Positions 1 to 12,664 of a stretch of 64,000 nt of DNA are shown here, in pieces. How positions within the stretch are numbered: position 1 is the first letter of the stretch; each line of letters starts with the position of its first letter. The notes below the pieces were generated by a model. That model had not been told where the DNA came from. It saw nothing but the letters and a program-made list of their open reading frames with translations, and did no database searches. The translations under genes and the position numbers were made by a program. Source of the DNA: Capitella teleta (lineage: Eukaryota; Annelida; Polychaeta; Capitellidae). The stretch covers positions 112,279-176,278 of the forward strand of contig KB307016.1 of NCBI GenBank assembly GCA_000328365.1, read 5' to 3'.

Positions 1-1029
<1,029 letters not shown>

Positions 1030-1560
1030 CTACATTGCACCTTGAGGTACACAAATACTACACACACTAACAGCACAGAGATCTCGGATCGAATTTCGCC
1101 AAGCGGTGTAGAATTTTTCCACCGCTCTCAAGTCCCACAGAGGACATCCATATAATACAGAAGGATTTGAAAAGGAAGTACTTCGCTTGAGGCAGAAGCC
1201 AGTGAAAGGGAGCGCGTAGCATTGCGACTCGTTTGTTAAAATCGGAGACGGCACGGTCGATGACCTCATCAGCTGTAACGTTGCCAACCAAGCACCCCAG
1301 GTGGAGATGCTTTTGGGCGACATCGATGCAACCTCGCATGAAATGAAACAGCGCCTCACCCTGTGGCGCAGCGCTGAGTTCATGCTGACAGGGGACACCG
1401 AGAACTCTACTTCTTGTGGGGTTAAATGAAACTTTGAAGACCATACTCGGCGCAAAGCTAGAGCTGTCTCATCAGGCCCTGTCTGGTTAGAGACAGAAGA
1501 ATGACGTCATCCGCGTACAACCTAAAGAGGCACAATAGGTTTTCCCAACATGACACCCGA
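1030..1560 (-). pseudogene. LINE reverse transcriptase fragment (C-terminal half)
   Basis: Read on the minus strand, the region carries the reverse-transcriptase active-site box LYADDVILLS (YADD near 1504-1518). Further downstream come a thumb-like stretch (HLGCLVGNVTADEVIDRAV) and the block VLYGCPLWDL followed by KFYTAWRNSIRDL. The last block is typical of the C-terminus of non-LTR retrotransposon polymerases. The similarity runs through at least two frames with stops, so the copy is dead. It lacks the endonuclease and the front half of the polymerase. CR1/Jockey-type is likely, but the clade cannot be fixed by eye. Confidence 0.75.
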
Positions 1561-1614
1561 CCATAGGGGGACTTATCAGTGAGCGAACAGAAATGGACCA
1601 AACTCAATGCTGTG

Positions 1615-2640
1615 AATGCTTACTGTCTATATATGAAATATCAAGGGAAGTCACTGATTCGTGCCAATCTTAGGACGCTTGCCTGGAAAGCAATCTTCTC
1701 CTCAAAAGAGGGAGCCGAAACTTCGGTTCTGGCAAGATCACCAATAAATGAAACGATTGACACCAGTAATCTCGTACGGCAACGCCTAATTACTAATTAA
1801 TTACCCCATAATACAGTCAGTTCCAAAACAACCAGCAACGGGTACGATGCATCTATTTTGTCGGACCGCAGCAAATTTTCAGCCCGCATTGAACTGTACT
1901 GAACCCCCGATCGCTAAAGGTCGAAATACAATCTTTAAAGCCGGATTGGAGCGGCAAAAGTGTAGAGCTTAGGATACATTCTTAATTGAACAGAATGGCT
2001 TTAGAGTGAAACATCCTGTCTGTCATTGTCTCTCGAACAATAAAAGCTATTCTGAGAGTCAAATTGAGCATGAAATATACTAGAAAAAGGAGTTAAAGTA
2101 AAGAAAAAGGAGTCAGAAGACACATAGCATAAGTAAATTGACTTGACGGGAATTAGCAGACGACACACACAGCGCCCTCTGGTGCATATGTTTAGAATCG
2201 TTTTATATACCTCACAACATGTTTTGTTATCTATCTAATAACTTTAGAATTTATAACCAGTATTACGAACTATAAAATTATCAGAATACTGTTATATGCA
2301 TCGAATAATTTATAGAATCATACTGCTGGACTGATCTCTATCGAATGAATGCTTTGATAAATTTCAATTGCATTTCTCAGCTGGACTATTATTGATCATT
2401 CACTGAGTGGCTTGCCATCGTCCCTGTTGTTAGTCGTTTTGGAAATGTAAGAATTTTTGTGCAATTAATTAGTAATTAGTCACTGCCGTGCGAAATATTT
2501 GCTGTCTATAGGTTCATTTATTCACAATCTTGCCAGATCCGAAGCCTCAGCTATCTCCGTGAGGGGAATGTAGCTTCGGGGCTTTGTTATTGTTAATCTG
2601 AGAAATCAGTGACTTCCCTTGGCATTATTATATATTGTCT
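1615..2640. mobile_element. fold-back element with ~175-bp inverted arms
   Basis: The left arm (about 1625-1803) reads in reverse complement as the right arm (about 2463-2640). Shared landmarks are the words CAAGGGAAGTCACTGAT and CTAATTACTAATTAATT and a 'cttcggWtctggcaagat' block. Arm identity looks like 75-85 percent, with one arm carrying extra bases. The 660-bp centre shows no protein. This is the architecture of a non-autonomous fold-back or MITE-like DNA transposon. I see no clear target-site duplication, and the outer limits are approximate. Confidence 0.7.
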
Positions 2641-3612
2641 AGAAGGCTGCATAGGTATTTCTGTATTTCAGAGCTCACTGGTAAGACTCCCTGTGCACCC
2701 GACCGACTACTATAGGACTACTATTGCCAGATAAATTGCTAGGGAATTGCTAAGGACTATACATGCTGCTACGCCGGTTCTCCTTTTTAGTAGCGCCGGA
2801 GACCAGTGAACTGTGTCTTCAGCGTAAATGCGCAATAAATGAATACGAAAACAGCGCTTGCATTCTCTGAATGTTAAACGTGAGATGCACGCAGCCGAGC
2901 TTGGGAGCTGGTATCGCAGGGCTATAATATATAGAGGTCATCGGAAACGTCTAGTCGGAATTTAAAAGCCTTGACGAAGCCTGGTTCTATTATAAGTTGT
3001 CGGGAAATCTGTCGCTTGAATCAGTAGAGTGAAGCGTATCTCGCTATTTGAATTCGGTGCCGGTGAGTACATGCATAATTTTATTATAATTATATAATAT
3101 GGATATTAATCTGGGTATAAAGTAAATAATAATATCAGCCATGCTAACATGATTTTCCACCGATTGAATCGGTGAACAGTTCTTGGATTTACTCGGAACG
3201 CGTTGTATTTCAATATCGGTGTGTTGGTAATCTTTACAAAATAACGATCAAATAAAATAAGTTTATTATCAGATAACAAGCCATTCCAACCATAATTATA
3301 AAAGATAAATATTATATTGTGTGTTATTACATGTAGTTTGAATATACCCTGATTACTTTATTTTATTACTGTACGCATCTTTGGAAAGTTATCAGCTCCA
3401 GAAGGAGAAAAAAAAACAATCAATCAATCTTTCTATTTACTACAAATTAGTTTATGTGTCTGTATAGGTTAAAGGTGACGAAGTTGCTGTGTACGTACTG
3501 ACTGAGTATTGGTGAGTACGTGAAACTTGAGCCGGCCGTAAAACAATTCAACGCTTCAAGGAGCCGCAGCATAAAAAGATATTTGGACAATCAGCAGAAC
3601 ACAGAATCAGCC
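2641..3612 (+). promoter_or_regulatory. upstream region / probable 5'UTR exons of the GGT gene
   Basis: No ORF. Two donor-like sites, near 3062 (gccg|GTGAGT) and 3512 (attg|GTGAGT), and an acceptor-like site near 3470 (ctgtatag|g) suggest one or two non-coding leader exons before the coding exon at 3613. This is inference from splice-site resemblance only. A piece at 2774-2812 is shared with 52970-53006 (see findings). Confidence 0.35.
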
Positions 3613-6600
3613 ATGGACGAAAAGAAAGAGGAGAAGGGCCAAGGGTATGGTTGAATTTTATTGCAGAATTACATTCATTAATATGTTTAATTGTTTATAG
3701 AGGGGGTCGGAGGCTTATGATGGGGTTGCTGTTTGTGACGCTCGCGGTTTTGCTGATCGCGGTGATTGCTTTGGGACTCAAGAAATGCGACAGTCTCGAA
3801 TTAGGTCAGTCCTGGATGTTTGTTCTGTCGAGCGCCGATAATTTAAGCGACAAGTTGTTCGTTTATTCGGTCACACTCTCATGAAAACGACCGGATGGGT
3901 GGAAATACCCGTCTTTAGTTCGAAAAAGCAATGATTTCTTGACTCAATTAAGACCGTTTTATATGACAACGACAGACGTGAGGCGACGCAGTTATGCCCG
4001 ACTTCAACTATTACTTCCAGAGATATAATAGAAAGACCAATTGGCGTGTCAGATCATCACATAGCCGCCAGTCTTCGGCCAATGAGATATCGAAAAATCG
4101 CCATATTTGGGTCACATTGTTGACCTACATAACTCGCAACTTGAATTGAAAAAGTTAAGTGGATCGATTTCAATGCCAGAAAGCATTGGCGCATACAGAT
4201 CAATCATTTCTTATTTTTTTATTTTTTTTACTTTCTGTCCTTGAATAGCTCATTCATTCGCTTTCACTTCGCTTATGTGCTAAGAAGTCTTCTTAAAACA
4301 TTATATTATATTATTATATTATATTATATATTTATTATATTATTATTATATTATTCCGATTCATTTCCCCTGGATCAAGGTGATTGAACTGTCACCGACC
4401 CAACAAAGAGTGATTATGAGATACACCTCGCTTCTTGCATGTTTTGTTAAAATCAAACGTGTTCGGTTTGACTGTCTTATAAATTCAGCAATGGAAGTTA
4501 AAATTAATCAAACACATTCTTCAGAATACGTACTCGTCAATATTTGAGAGTGGAAGTAGCTGTTAGAGTCTGAAGCTCAAAACAAATAGATCACAGCAGC
4601 GCACACAAACTGACTCGATTCATGCCTTAACTGCGAATGTAGTCAAGTTTCATGCATGGTACATTACCTATACCCTTTGCTTGCAATGCTTGGAATGTGA
4701 CAGCTCACAGAAGCCTATTAGTTTGTGTACGTATTTCTGAGTGAGTTTAAAACCAGGTCACAGTGTAAAAGTCACACAAAAACAAGAGCAATCAATACTT
4801 GGTATGGTTAGTCTATCATGGCATGCTGCTAATCCTATCCTTTCTATTCCAATTTCATCAACATTTATGCCAATTTATTTCAATTAATCGAGTGCACTCA
4901 ACATTCCACGGGGCCCCGGACCATCGATAAGCTTCATAAATATTTTTTTTTTTTTTTTTTTTTTTTTATTATATATTATTATTTTTTTTTTTTTTTTTTT
5001 TTTTTTCATAATTGATCCATTTTAACGAATTTTAGAGTTTTATGTTTTCAACATGGAGTAGATAGACTACTTTTGGCTCACTCTGTATTTACACGTACTT
5101 TGTTATAACCACATAATGTGCCAATTTTCGGCCTTTTAAGTCCCGACCTATAAGAAACTGCACGTTTGGATAAAAGTAATCCAGGGAAATCAAACGCATC
5201 ACCTATGGATAGAAGGTCCATCGCTCTTTCAACGAGCTAAACAGGTAAAGGGGCATTTGATTTCGATAATATTTGAATATGAATGTATACAGAAATGATA
5301 AAGATATTTCAAAGAAACGTGTAATGGAAATCGGGGCATCAATAAATAATTATGGCGTTCCATGTATATTCATAGTTCAACAACTTTTATTTTCAAATGA
5401 ATCGTGATATGTTTCACTTTGTTGAGTGAACTTTTATGTAAGCATCGAAGGTCGTACTCTCATTTGCCAGATATGTTTACTGTCTCCTTCTTTTCTTTTC
5501 TTGACTATTTTCGGTTGTGATAAGGTCGTTTCCAAATTCCAGTTGCATGTCAGGCTGACATTTCTTTCAGTAAACCTCATAATTTATCTGTGTCAAGAAT
5601 GTTAACAAGTATTTGAACTAAATTAAAGGTTGGCGTTAAGTGAAAGCATTTTATGAATATAAATGAAAATTACAATTGTAATACTAGTGATATGTAGTAT
5701 GACGTATATACTGTGAAAATAGTGATTTATGAGGTAGAAGAAGTGATTTTATCAAACAGCTGGATCATGGCTTGGTGAGACTATAAATGTATGAGTGAAC
5801 ATTGACGTAGTGACTTAAATTCTACACCATTTATTCGCGGGTTGGATGGTAAGCTCCAAGCTCGTAATTACGAAGACACAGCCAATCACTTCATATTGGC
5901 TTTAATTTAATAGGTAGAGGAAGTGATTTTATCAAACAGATGGATCATAACAAGGTGATATCAGGAATGTATGTAGTGAACATATCATGGCTGAGTAATA
6001 CCAAGGTAACAAGAACGATTATGGAAATATAAAATAATAATTATGAATAAAAAAAAAAAAAATAAATAAAAAAAAAAAACAACAACCAAGACTAGAGCTT
6101 GATGAGGATGAAGTCGATGTCGATGCCAAATGATATATTCTTAAAGGAACTGAATATGAAATGTCAACGGTTCTGTCACTCTGAAATCTAACGACAAGGA
6201 TCCTAACAAAGGAATCATGGAACACGCAAAAAACAACACACATTAATCAGTGGTGTACTGGAGTGCTATCAGTACTTAATTTCGCCCGAAATCTGCACTT
6301 CGTATGGCTCCACATTTTAGTCACAATCCGTATTTTACCATGACGCCATACGCGTTCAATAAATAGCAAACGTTTTATGTGAAACGTTTTGATTAAATGG
6401 TTAATTAGGAATAAAAGGCAAATTCAAATCTTTTGAAGAGGCTCTTACAATCAATTTAATAATGAATAATGAATAATGAATGGTCTAAATAACTTAGTAA
6501 CAGGCGTAACATCAGCTGGAAGACAATAACATTGTGATTTTGTGACCTAACGACATGCGCAAAAGAGAAACCCTGGTCGTGACCTGGGTTAAGGAAGGAA

Positions 6601-9600
6601 GAAAATTGTTGTTTTACGGCACACTAACACTAGCGAGTGATATACGGTGCCCCTTAACCCAGGGGCACCGTTGTGACTGCAACCGAGAGAATCGTTACGA
6701 TGAAAACCGGATGTTATCAAAAATGCAGTTTTCATCAATTCGCAGTAAATTCGTAGCGGCTGTGGTGTAACAGTTCGCAGGCGTATTGACATGAATATAA
6801 CGATTCTGATTGGAAGAAATTTTGACTGTCCAATCACGAGTCGAAGAAGTGTGTCCGAAGTGATAACAATGGTTGGTGTCCGACGCCAACCAAGAATATA
6901 GGTCAAATGTGGCTGAAATGATGCTTTATGGCATACTGTATCAGTACCTAATTAGGACTAAGTATGCAACGATAGAGCCCAACTTGAAGGGTCCGCGCTT
7001 AAAAAGCTCACAGTTATTGCTTTCTGATATGTGTATATATAATATACGAGTTTTACGTGCCCCATTCTAGGAATTGAAGAGTCGAAGGGTAAATCCGCCA
7101 GCGGAAACTTCCGATATGGCACGGTTGCTACGGACAACGAAATCTGCTCCAGAATTGGAAAGTAGGTCATTTGCAATACTAATTGCAGAATTTGTGACGT
7201 ATTTCGTATTTTTTAGTGATATTTTGGTGAAAGGGTCCGTAGTTGACGCGGCCATTGCATCATTGCTCTGCCTAGGAGTTGTGAACGCCCAGCACACTGG
7301 AATTGGAGGAGGACTTTTCATGGTCATCAATGCCAGGTGACGCTAATAGCTATCAACATTTCTATGTGGAATTAATTGGTCAAACAAAAATGCCATGGTA
7401 TGGGAATGGCAACTTTCAATATCCCTATAATTCCCTTGTGCTCTCAACCCAAACTGTACATGAGTGCCATTTCCCTTGAGGATATACAGAACATATACCG
7501 ATCACCATGGGATGAAATCTTCATAATTTGGCAACACAGCTAGTACATTTTTTTTTTTTTTTTTTTTTTTTTTCGGTGCCGATTTCATCACCCACTGCAG
7601 ACCAAGAGGCGCCGATCCCGATCGTCCATTCGAAGTGGTTTCCCTACAGAGCAGAGAGTCAGCACCAATGTACATGGATAAAGACTACTTTGCAGGCCAG
7701 GAACCAGGAGCTGATAGAACAGGTACTGAGGCAGTACAATACTATTGCATAATCCCCGCGGCGTGCATAAATTAACAGGCCCTCTGTCGATTTTGATCCC
7801 TGGTGAAATCAACGGATACAAAGCAGCGTGGGAGAGGTTTGGTGTTCTCCCGTGGAAGGATCTCTTCCTGCCCACCATCCAGCTTTGTGAAAACGGTTGG
7901 GAGGTTTCTGACGTGATGGCTGATACCATCGCTCAGATGATATCCATGATTAACGGCAGCGAATCGCTCAGGTAAAACCAATCGTCGAATAATTGCATCA
8001 TAGAACTTGATATTTACGAGTTGTAATTATTCAGTGAGCAGTTTTTGAAGAGTGATGGGGAACCTTACCAGGCTGGAGAAAACATGACTGCCCCGAAGCT
8101 GAAGGAAACGTTGACCCGAATCGCTGAAGAAGGTCCGGACACATTCTACAAAGGAGCTCTACTCCAGGACATTCTTCTCGATCTAGCGGACGCTGGTGAG
8201 TAGAGAAACCAAATCTTACCAGTCGGTTTACCCGTCAGGTTCTAAATTAAATTGAAACGTTCAGTTATTGTACAGAGGGTCATCGAATAGCGGCGTCGAT
8301 TTGACCAAATGACCGCAGTCCTAGGATGACCGTGGAGGTCGAGGTCCGAGAAATAATCATTTCTTAACTTGAGACCTCAAGGAAAACATTCCATTATAAT
8401 ATTCTACTGTTTCTTATTCAGGAGGTGTCAATTATACGTCGGATGATTTCGCTGCCAATGAACCCATTTGGTACGAACCTCTGCAAGGTCGATTACATAA
8501 CGGAGATTATGTCATAAACGCTGTGCCTCCGCCGTCGTCCGGAGCAGCTGTCATCCACAGCCTCAAGATCCTAGATGGTCAGCAAGAATCCATAAATGCA
8601 CGTAATCATATAATTATCACAATATATTTTCAGCTTTCAATCTCTCTCTTGAGGATTTCACGCCAGACAAAAAGGCTCAGACTCTTCATAAATTTGTGGA
8701 GTCTTGGAAGTTTGCTTTTGCCAGAAGAAATTACGTCGGAGACATACATTACGATACCGATGGAAATATCACTAAGGTCAGAAACACGATTGCGTCATAG
8801 GGTTTCTTCCGGTTATACTCTCTCTGTGTGTGTCTCACTCAATCTCAGAATCCTGAAACATTCCTGATACCTTCGACAAGTAGCACGCAACCACTTCTTT
8901 CCTCTCATAGATGAGATTAGTTAAATATATTTACAGTTGAAACCCATCGCATGGAACCCTCCAAAGATAACGAATTCCAATATTCAATTCACAGATGGTG
9001 CAGTCCATGGTATCAGATGACATCGCCTTGGATTCAATGGAACGGATTAGCGACAAAGTCTTAAATGATTACGGTCCGTTTGAAAGCAGAGATGATCCAT
9101 CCGGATCCACGACACATGTCTCAATCCTGGCACCAGATGGCAGTGCGGTGTCCGCCACCGGAACAGTCGGTTCCAAGTAAGATACATGATTGCGTAACCT
9201 AATTCTGTTAATATTCGAGCCAATCAGGTTCGGTTGCGGAGTGCGCGGAACCAGAACTGGGATAATCTTCAACAACGGAGCCTCACTCTTCAATTTGCCA
9301 TCGGAAACGGCAGTCACTTCCAACTACCCAGCTCCCGGTAAGAGAGGAATGTCATCCACCAGTCCTGTCCTCATCATGAACAACCGGAACGAGTCGGAAC
9401 TGGTGCTGGGAGGGTCTGGAGGCCCGAGGATTATCACTGCCATGTCAGCTGTATGTATAGCACTCGAAAATGTCCTCAACATTGCATACTCGTGTCATCA
9501 AATACAGGTCGCGGCTCAATTTCTGTGGATGAACAGAACGATAGTGGAATCGGTGGACGAAGCACGGGTTCACTCGGTGCTCAACAGCCCTCTGTATTAC

Positions 9601-9967
9601 GATGCTGATATCAGTCAGGTATTATATAGCATTGCTCAAAACTAGTACCTCGTTGATCAGGTCCAACAAGCTTGCTACGGGTTTTTCAATCGGATCTGTT
9701 TAATATTCAGATGACCCCGGAAGAGAACCCCGGTGATAATATATTTGATATTTTTTACGGTTATTTGTTTTGCAGAGTGTGTTGGACGAAATGACAAAGA
9801 TGGGTTACAAGGACCAGGAGTTGTTCTCACCTAAGTATCCTTACCTGGCAGTCGTCCAAGCGGCTTCGAGAAGAGATTGCGAGAAATGTGAAGACTTCCT
9901 CTGTCAAAAGACTTGCGTGAAATCTGTGAGCGATTGGAGGAAGAAGGGTGTTCCAGATGGATTTTAG
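3613..9967 (+). CDS. GGT1: gamma-glutamyltransferase, complete, 13 coding exons
   Basis: The enzyme cleaves the gamma-glutamyl bond of glutathione and transfers it to water or amino acids, at the outer cell surface. Exons: 3613-3644, 3701-3804, 7071-7161, 7217-7336, 7601-7722, 7779-7971, 8035-8195, 8422-8577, 8634-8776, 8995-9176, 9228-9450, 9508-9618, 9776-9967. Together they give 609 codons with closed phase (human GGT1 is 569). A short cytosolic MDEKKEEKGQ is followed by a signal anchor at about residues 16-36, so it is type II. Family blocks follow in order: SVVDAAIASLLCLGVVNAQ, TGIGGGLFMVI, LIPGEINGYKAAWERFG, then GSTTHVSILAPDGSAVSATG. The first Thr of TTH (about residue 413) is the expected self-cleavage and catalytic nucleophile. 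Next are KRGMSSTSPV and GGSGGPRIITA. The end SDWRKKGVPDGF matches the family C-terminus but is preceded by a Cys-rich insert (CEKCEDFLCQKTC). Confidence 0.93.
5731..5982. repeat. ~70-bp direct duplication
   Basis: Copies lie at about 5731-5801 and 5912-5982. They share words such as AAGTGATTTTATCAAACAG and are spaced about 180 bp apart in GGT intron 2. The intervening bases are unrelated. Confidence 0.75.
6601..6671. repeat. dispersed-repeat-like sequence with perfect 10-bp hairpin
   Basis: ACGGTGCCCC at 6644-6653 pairs with GGGGCACCGT at 6662-6671 across an 8-base loop. The preceding 'ttgttttacggcacactaa' is the kind of block found in dispersed repeats of marine invertebrates. That family resemblance is from memory; the hairpin is directly visible. 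Confidence 0.45.
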
Positions 9968-10012
9968 GGTTTTCAACTTTGACCTGAAAGATCTGAGGGA
10001 TTGAAACTCGAG

Positions 10013-10018
10013 AATAAA
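10013..10018 (+). terminator. GGT polyadenylation signal
   Basis: AATAAA lies 46 bases after the GGT stop codon and is the first canonical signal there. Confidence 0.7.
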
Positions 10019-10496
10019 GAAAACTCTTCTTCGTATTACATGTACACGTATTGTTCTACATCCAGGCTTGCACTGCAGGATTGTATCGTTAAAAACGAGG
10101 GTTTTTCGAAAAGTTCTCGGTCTAACACGCAACGCGCAATACGAGAGAAGTGGAATTTTGAGGTTAGATAGAGTAACCATTCACAACATCGCACGTTACA
10201 CGTAGCTTTGTTATTTACCTGACATAGCTACTTTTTGATTGAGCGCACTTCTACCCTTATTTCGGGCGCCAAAAATTGATTTATGGGCCTCTCATAACAA
10301 TTTCTCGCAACATCTGATCACTGTTTTTAATTGAGTACACTGCTTGTTTACTGGCATTGCTGTGATGAAAATTAAATGGGATTCCGACGACCTTGAACTT
10401 AGTTAATACGAAAATTGCGCAAGGGAGGTGCGCCCAAAGAATACCCGCCTCACTTATCCATCTTTCATGGCGAGCTCTGTGAGTTTCCGCTATCGC

Positions 10497-11007
10497 AATC
10501 ATAACGTTTTTGTGCGCGTTATGATCATGTTCGGAACATTTCTGACCGAGGTCTCTGAAGCAATAAGGGATACACTACCTTAATATAAAAAGATGCATTT
10601 GTGTGTTACCGGTTTGTCTTGTACACTTGCTTCAAAACTAGGAGTAAGGTTATCAAGAGTGGGTATTGGGTTAGGACAAATTGTGGTTTGATGACGCAAT
10701 ACAAGATACGATGGGGAGTAAACTGCAGGGCCTCCCCCCCCCCTCCCTCCCTTGGCCATCGATGGTAGTGGGGTGTAATAATCGGACAACTCAAATAGTC
10801 AGTGATTCAACTCATTCAAGCCCCTCTCGTACCGGACCTAGCCAAGTTAAGACTCACATCCGATTGCTAATTGCTTCACTGGTACATGTATTGATTAATG
10901 ACTCTGATCTTAAATATCTCGAACCAACCTGAAGAAAGACGAAGACCTCGCTAGCCTACGTTATGAACCAAGACCGTGCCATTGTGGTCACCAAGTGCGT
11001 TATGATT
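10497..11007. promoter_or_regulatory. TCATAACGCAC-type sites
   Basis: AATCATAACG at 10497 faces CGTTATGATC at 10517. A full site on the minus strand, GTGCGTTATGATT, sits at 10995-11007. The function is unknown; the family of sites is described in the findings. Confidence 0.5.
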
Positions 11008-12201
11008 ACTTGCTGCTCGTGAGGGGAAGAGCTGTTTGCTGGCGTACCGTTTCCACTGCGACTGAACAAGCATCAACAGACCACAGAACATACTTGTCAC
11101 AGTACCGTATAGTTCCAGTAGGGTGATTCTATTAAGCGCCGATTTTTGTTCTATTAACATGTAAATATCTCATCGTGAATTCTATATCATAGTATATGCA
11201 ATAAACGAAATGGAGCAATATTCTTACACCCATTACCAGCCCTTCTCAGTACGATGAAGCGAAATCAGCCAAAATTCAACAACATAATGTATTATTCGTT
11301 GAGAAATCGCCGTTCGCATGAATTCCGATCCTCAGTTGTCATGGCGAAGGCCGTGTTTATATGAAGCGAAATGCCCTAAACACGCTTTTAACGTGTATAA
11401 AATTAAGATAAAATCACACAGAGGTCATATTCGTCGTCCGACGTCCGCTTTTGGCTAAACCATGCACGTTTGTTTTTGGAATTATAATTCGCTTTGACTT
11501 CAGCTTCTGTATAGGCGACTAGAACTTGTTTTGTCTCAACCATCATCGACACGGGGACTCAACCTATAATACATAGGATCTATGTAAGTCTCTCATTTCA
11601 TCGCAATCATATCATGTGTGTATGTCACAAGTCATGTTCAATTGGTATCATCAAAGTCTGTTATTTCTCGTATTATTGATATAATACAAGTTAAAAATCT
11701 TCCAACGTTCTCGTGCTAGACTCTAAATGGCCATTTAGCATAGGTTTTGGTTTAATTGATTAGTCAAAGACATTGTATTACGTTTGATCATCCCAGGCGA
11801 TGGTTTGCATTGCAGAAAACTTCCACCAACTAAGATTCAAGGTCTCACCCGCTCAATTCGCTGTCTCAACGGTCTTTACAGACAAGAAAATTTCATTTTC
11901 TCTACCATGAGCTACAATGAAATCGCATCCAAACGACAGATGACAATATATTGAATATTCCATCAATCCGACATGGTCATTTGTAGTTGTAAATAATTTC
12001 TATCCACAAAAATGTGTGCCGAAAGGTCGATTCCGAGGAGGGGTGGTCAAACTGTGCGAGCTTACGTTTGAAAACTGCGCACCTCCTACATGGTTGATAC
12101 CGGGTAATAGCCAGATGGGCTGGTTGGTATCTGCACATATCATTTGTTGTAAACAATTACAATGCAAATTTTCTCGAATAATGAACAATATTATTCAAAT
12201 G

Positions 12202-12240
12202 CCACATAATTCTCCGTCCCACTCCACATAATTCTCCGTC
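12202..12240. repeat. two tandem copies of a 22-bp unit
   Basis: CCACATAATTCTCCGTC occurs at 12202-12218 and again at 12224-12240, just upstream of the CUB-gene promoter words. Confidence 0.8.
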
Positions 12241-12271
12241 TCACCCGCACAATTCGCGGTCCGTTAATGAT

Positions 12272-12493
12272 ATGCAAATGATAAGCCGGACATTCTCCTA
12301 CATTCGTATTCCCACTGTGATAATGATCTCTATTATTTAAATGCATAATGAGTAAGTTATAATTCCACGCACACAAAACGCGCGCACATCATAACGCACC
12401 CTAAATGACCTATGACTTATATCACGTGACGTCTGGGTCGCTCCCGGAAGTTCTGTCTGCATGAATATTCATACATGCAAATGAGATGCAAAT
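12272..12493 (+). promoter_or_regulatory. putative promoter of the CUB-domain membrane protein gene
   Basis: Within 220 bp I see three octamer words ATGCAAAT (12272, 12475, 12486), ATCATAACGCACC (12388-12400), a fused E-box/CRE CACGTGACGTC (12423-12433), an ETS word CCGGAAGT (12444-12451) and ATGAATATTCAT near 12462. The start codon of the gene is 170 bases further on. Binding is inferred from word identity only. Confidence 0.55.
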
Positions 12494-12664
12494 GACCTGC
12501 TGAGCCGTGGTTTCGTCGAGTGGATTATTTACCGTGTACAACCGCTCCGAACACCCGACCTTACTCTTTCTGACACCGCCAATGCTCTCTGAACGCAGGT
12601 CGCCACCTGCTGTGGGGCTTGCGGTCCAGCTAAGCGTCGTTTCAAGGGGATACAGTGGGCAGAT

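Larger units (their letters stand above)
3805..7070 (+). other. large GGT intron 2, with no recognisable gene
   Basis: This 3.3-kb intron separates the membrane-anchor exon from the enzyme body. It holds AT-rich repeats near 4300-4355, long T tracts at about 4943-5006, a 70-bp duplication at 5731-5982 and a hairpin at 6644-6671. Small open stretches here have no family resemblance. Confidence 0.7.
10020..12250. other. intergenic, GGT to CUB gene
   Basis: No gene seen. The region contains an inverted pair of CATAACG words (10497-10506 / 10517-10526), one GTGCGTTATGATT (10995-11007) and a short T/C run near 10732-10750. Confidence 0.6.

Noticed and set aside
1579-1800. 73-codon plus-strand frame
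   Set aside because: It lies within the left arm of the fold-back element and has no protein features.
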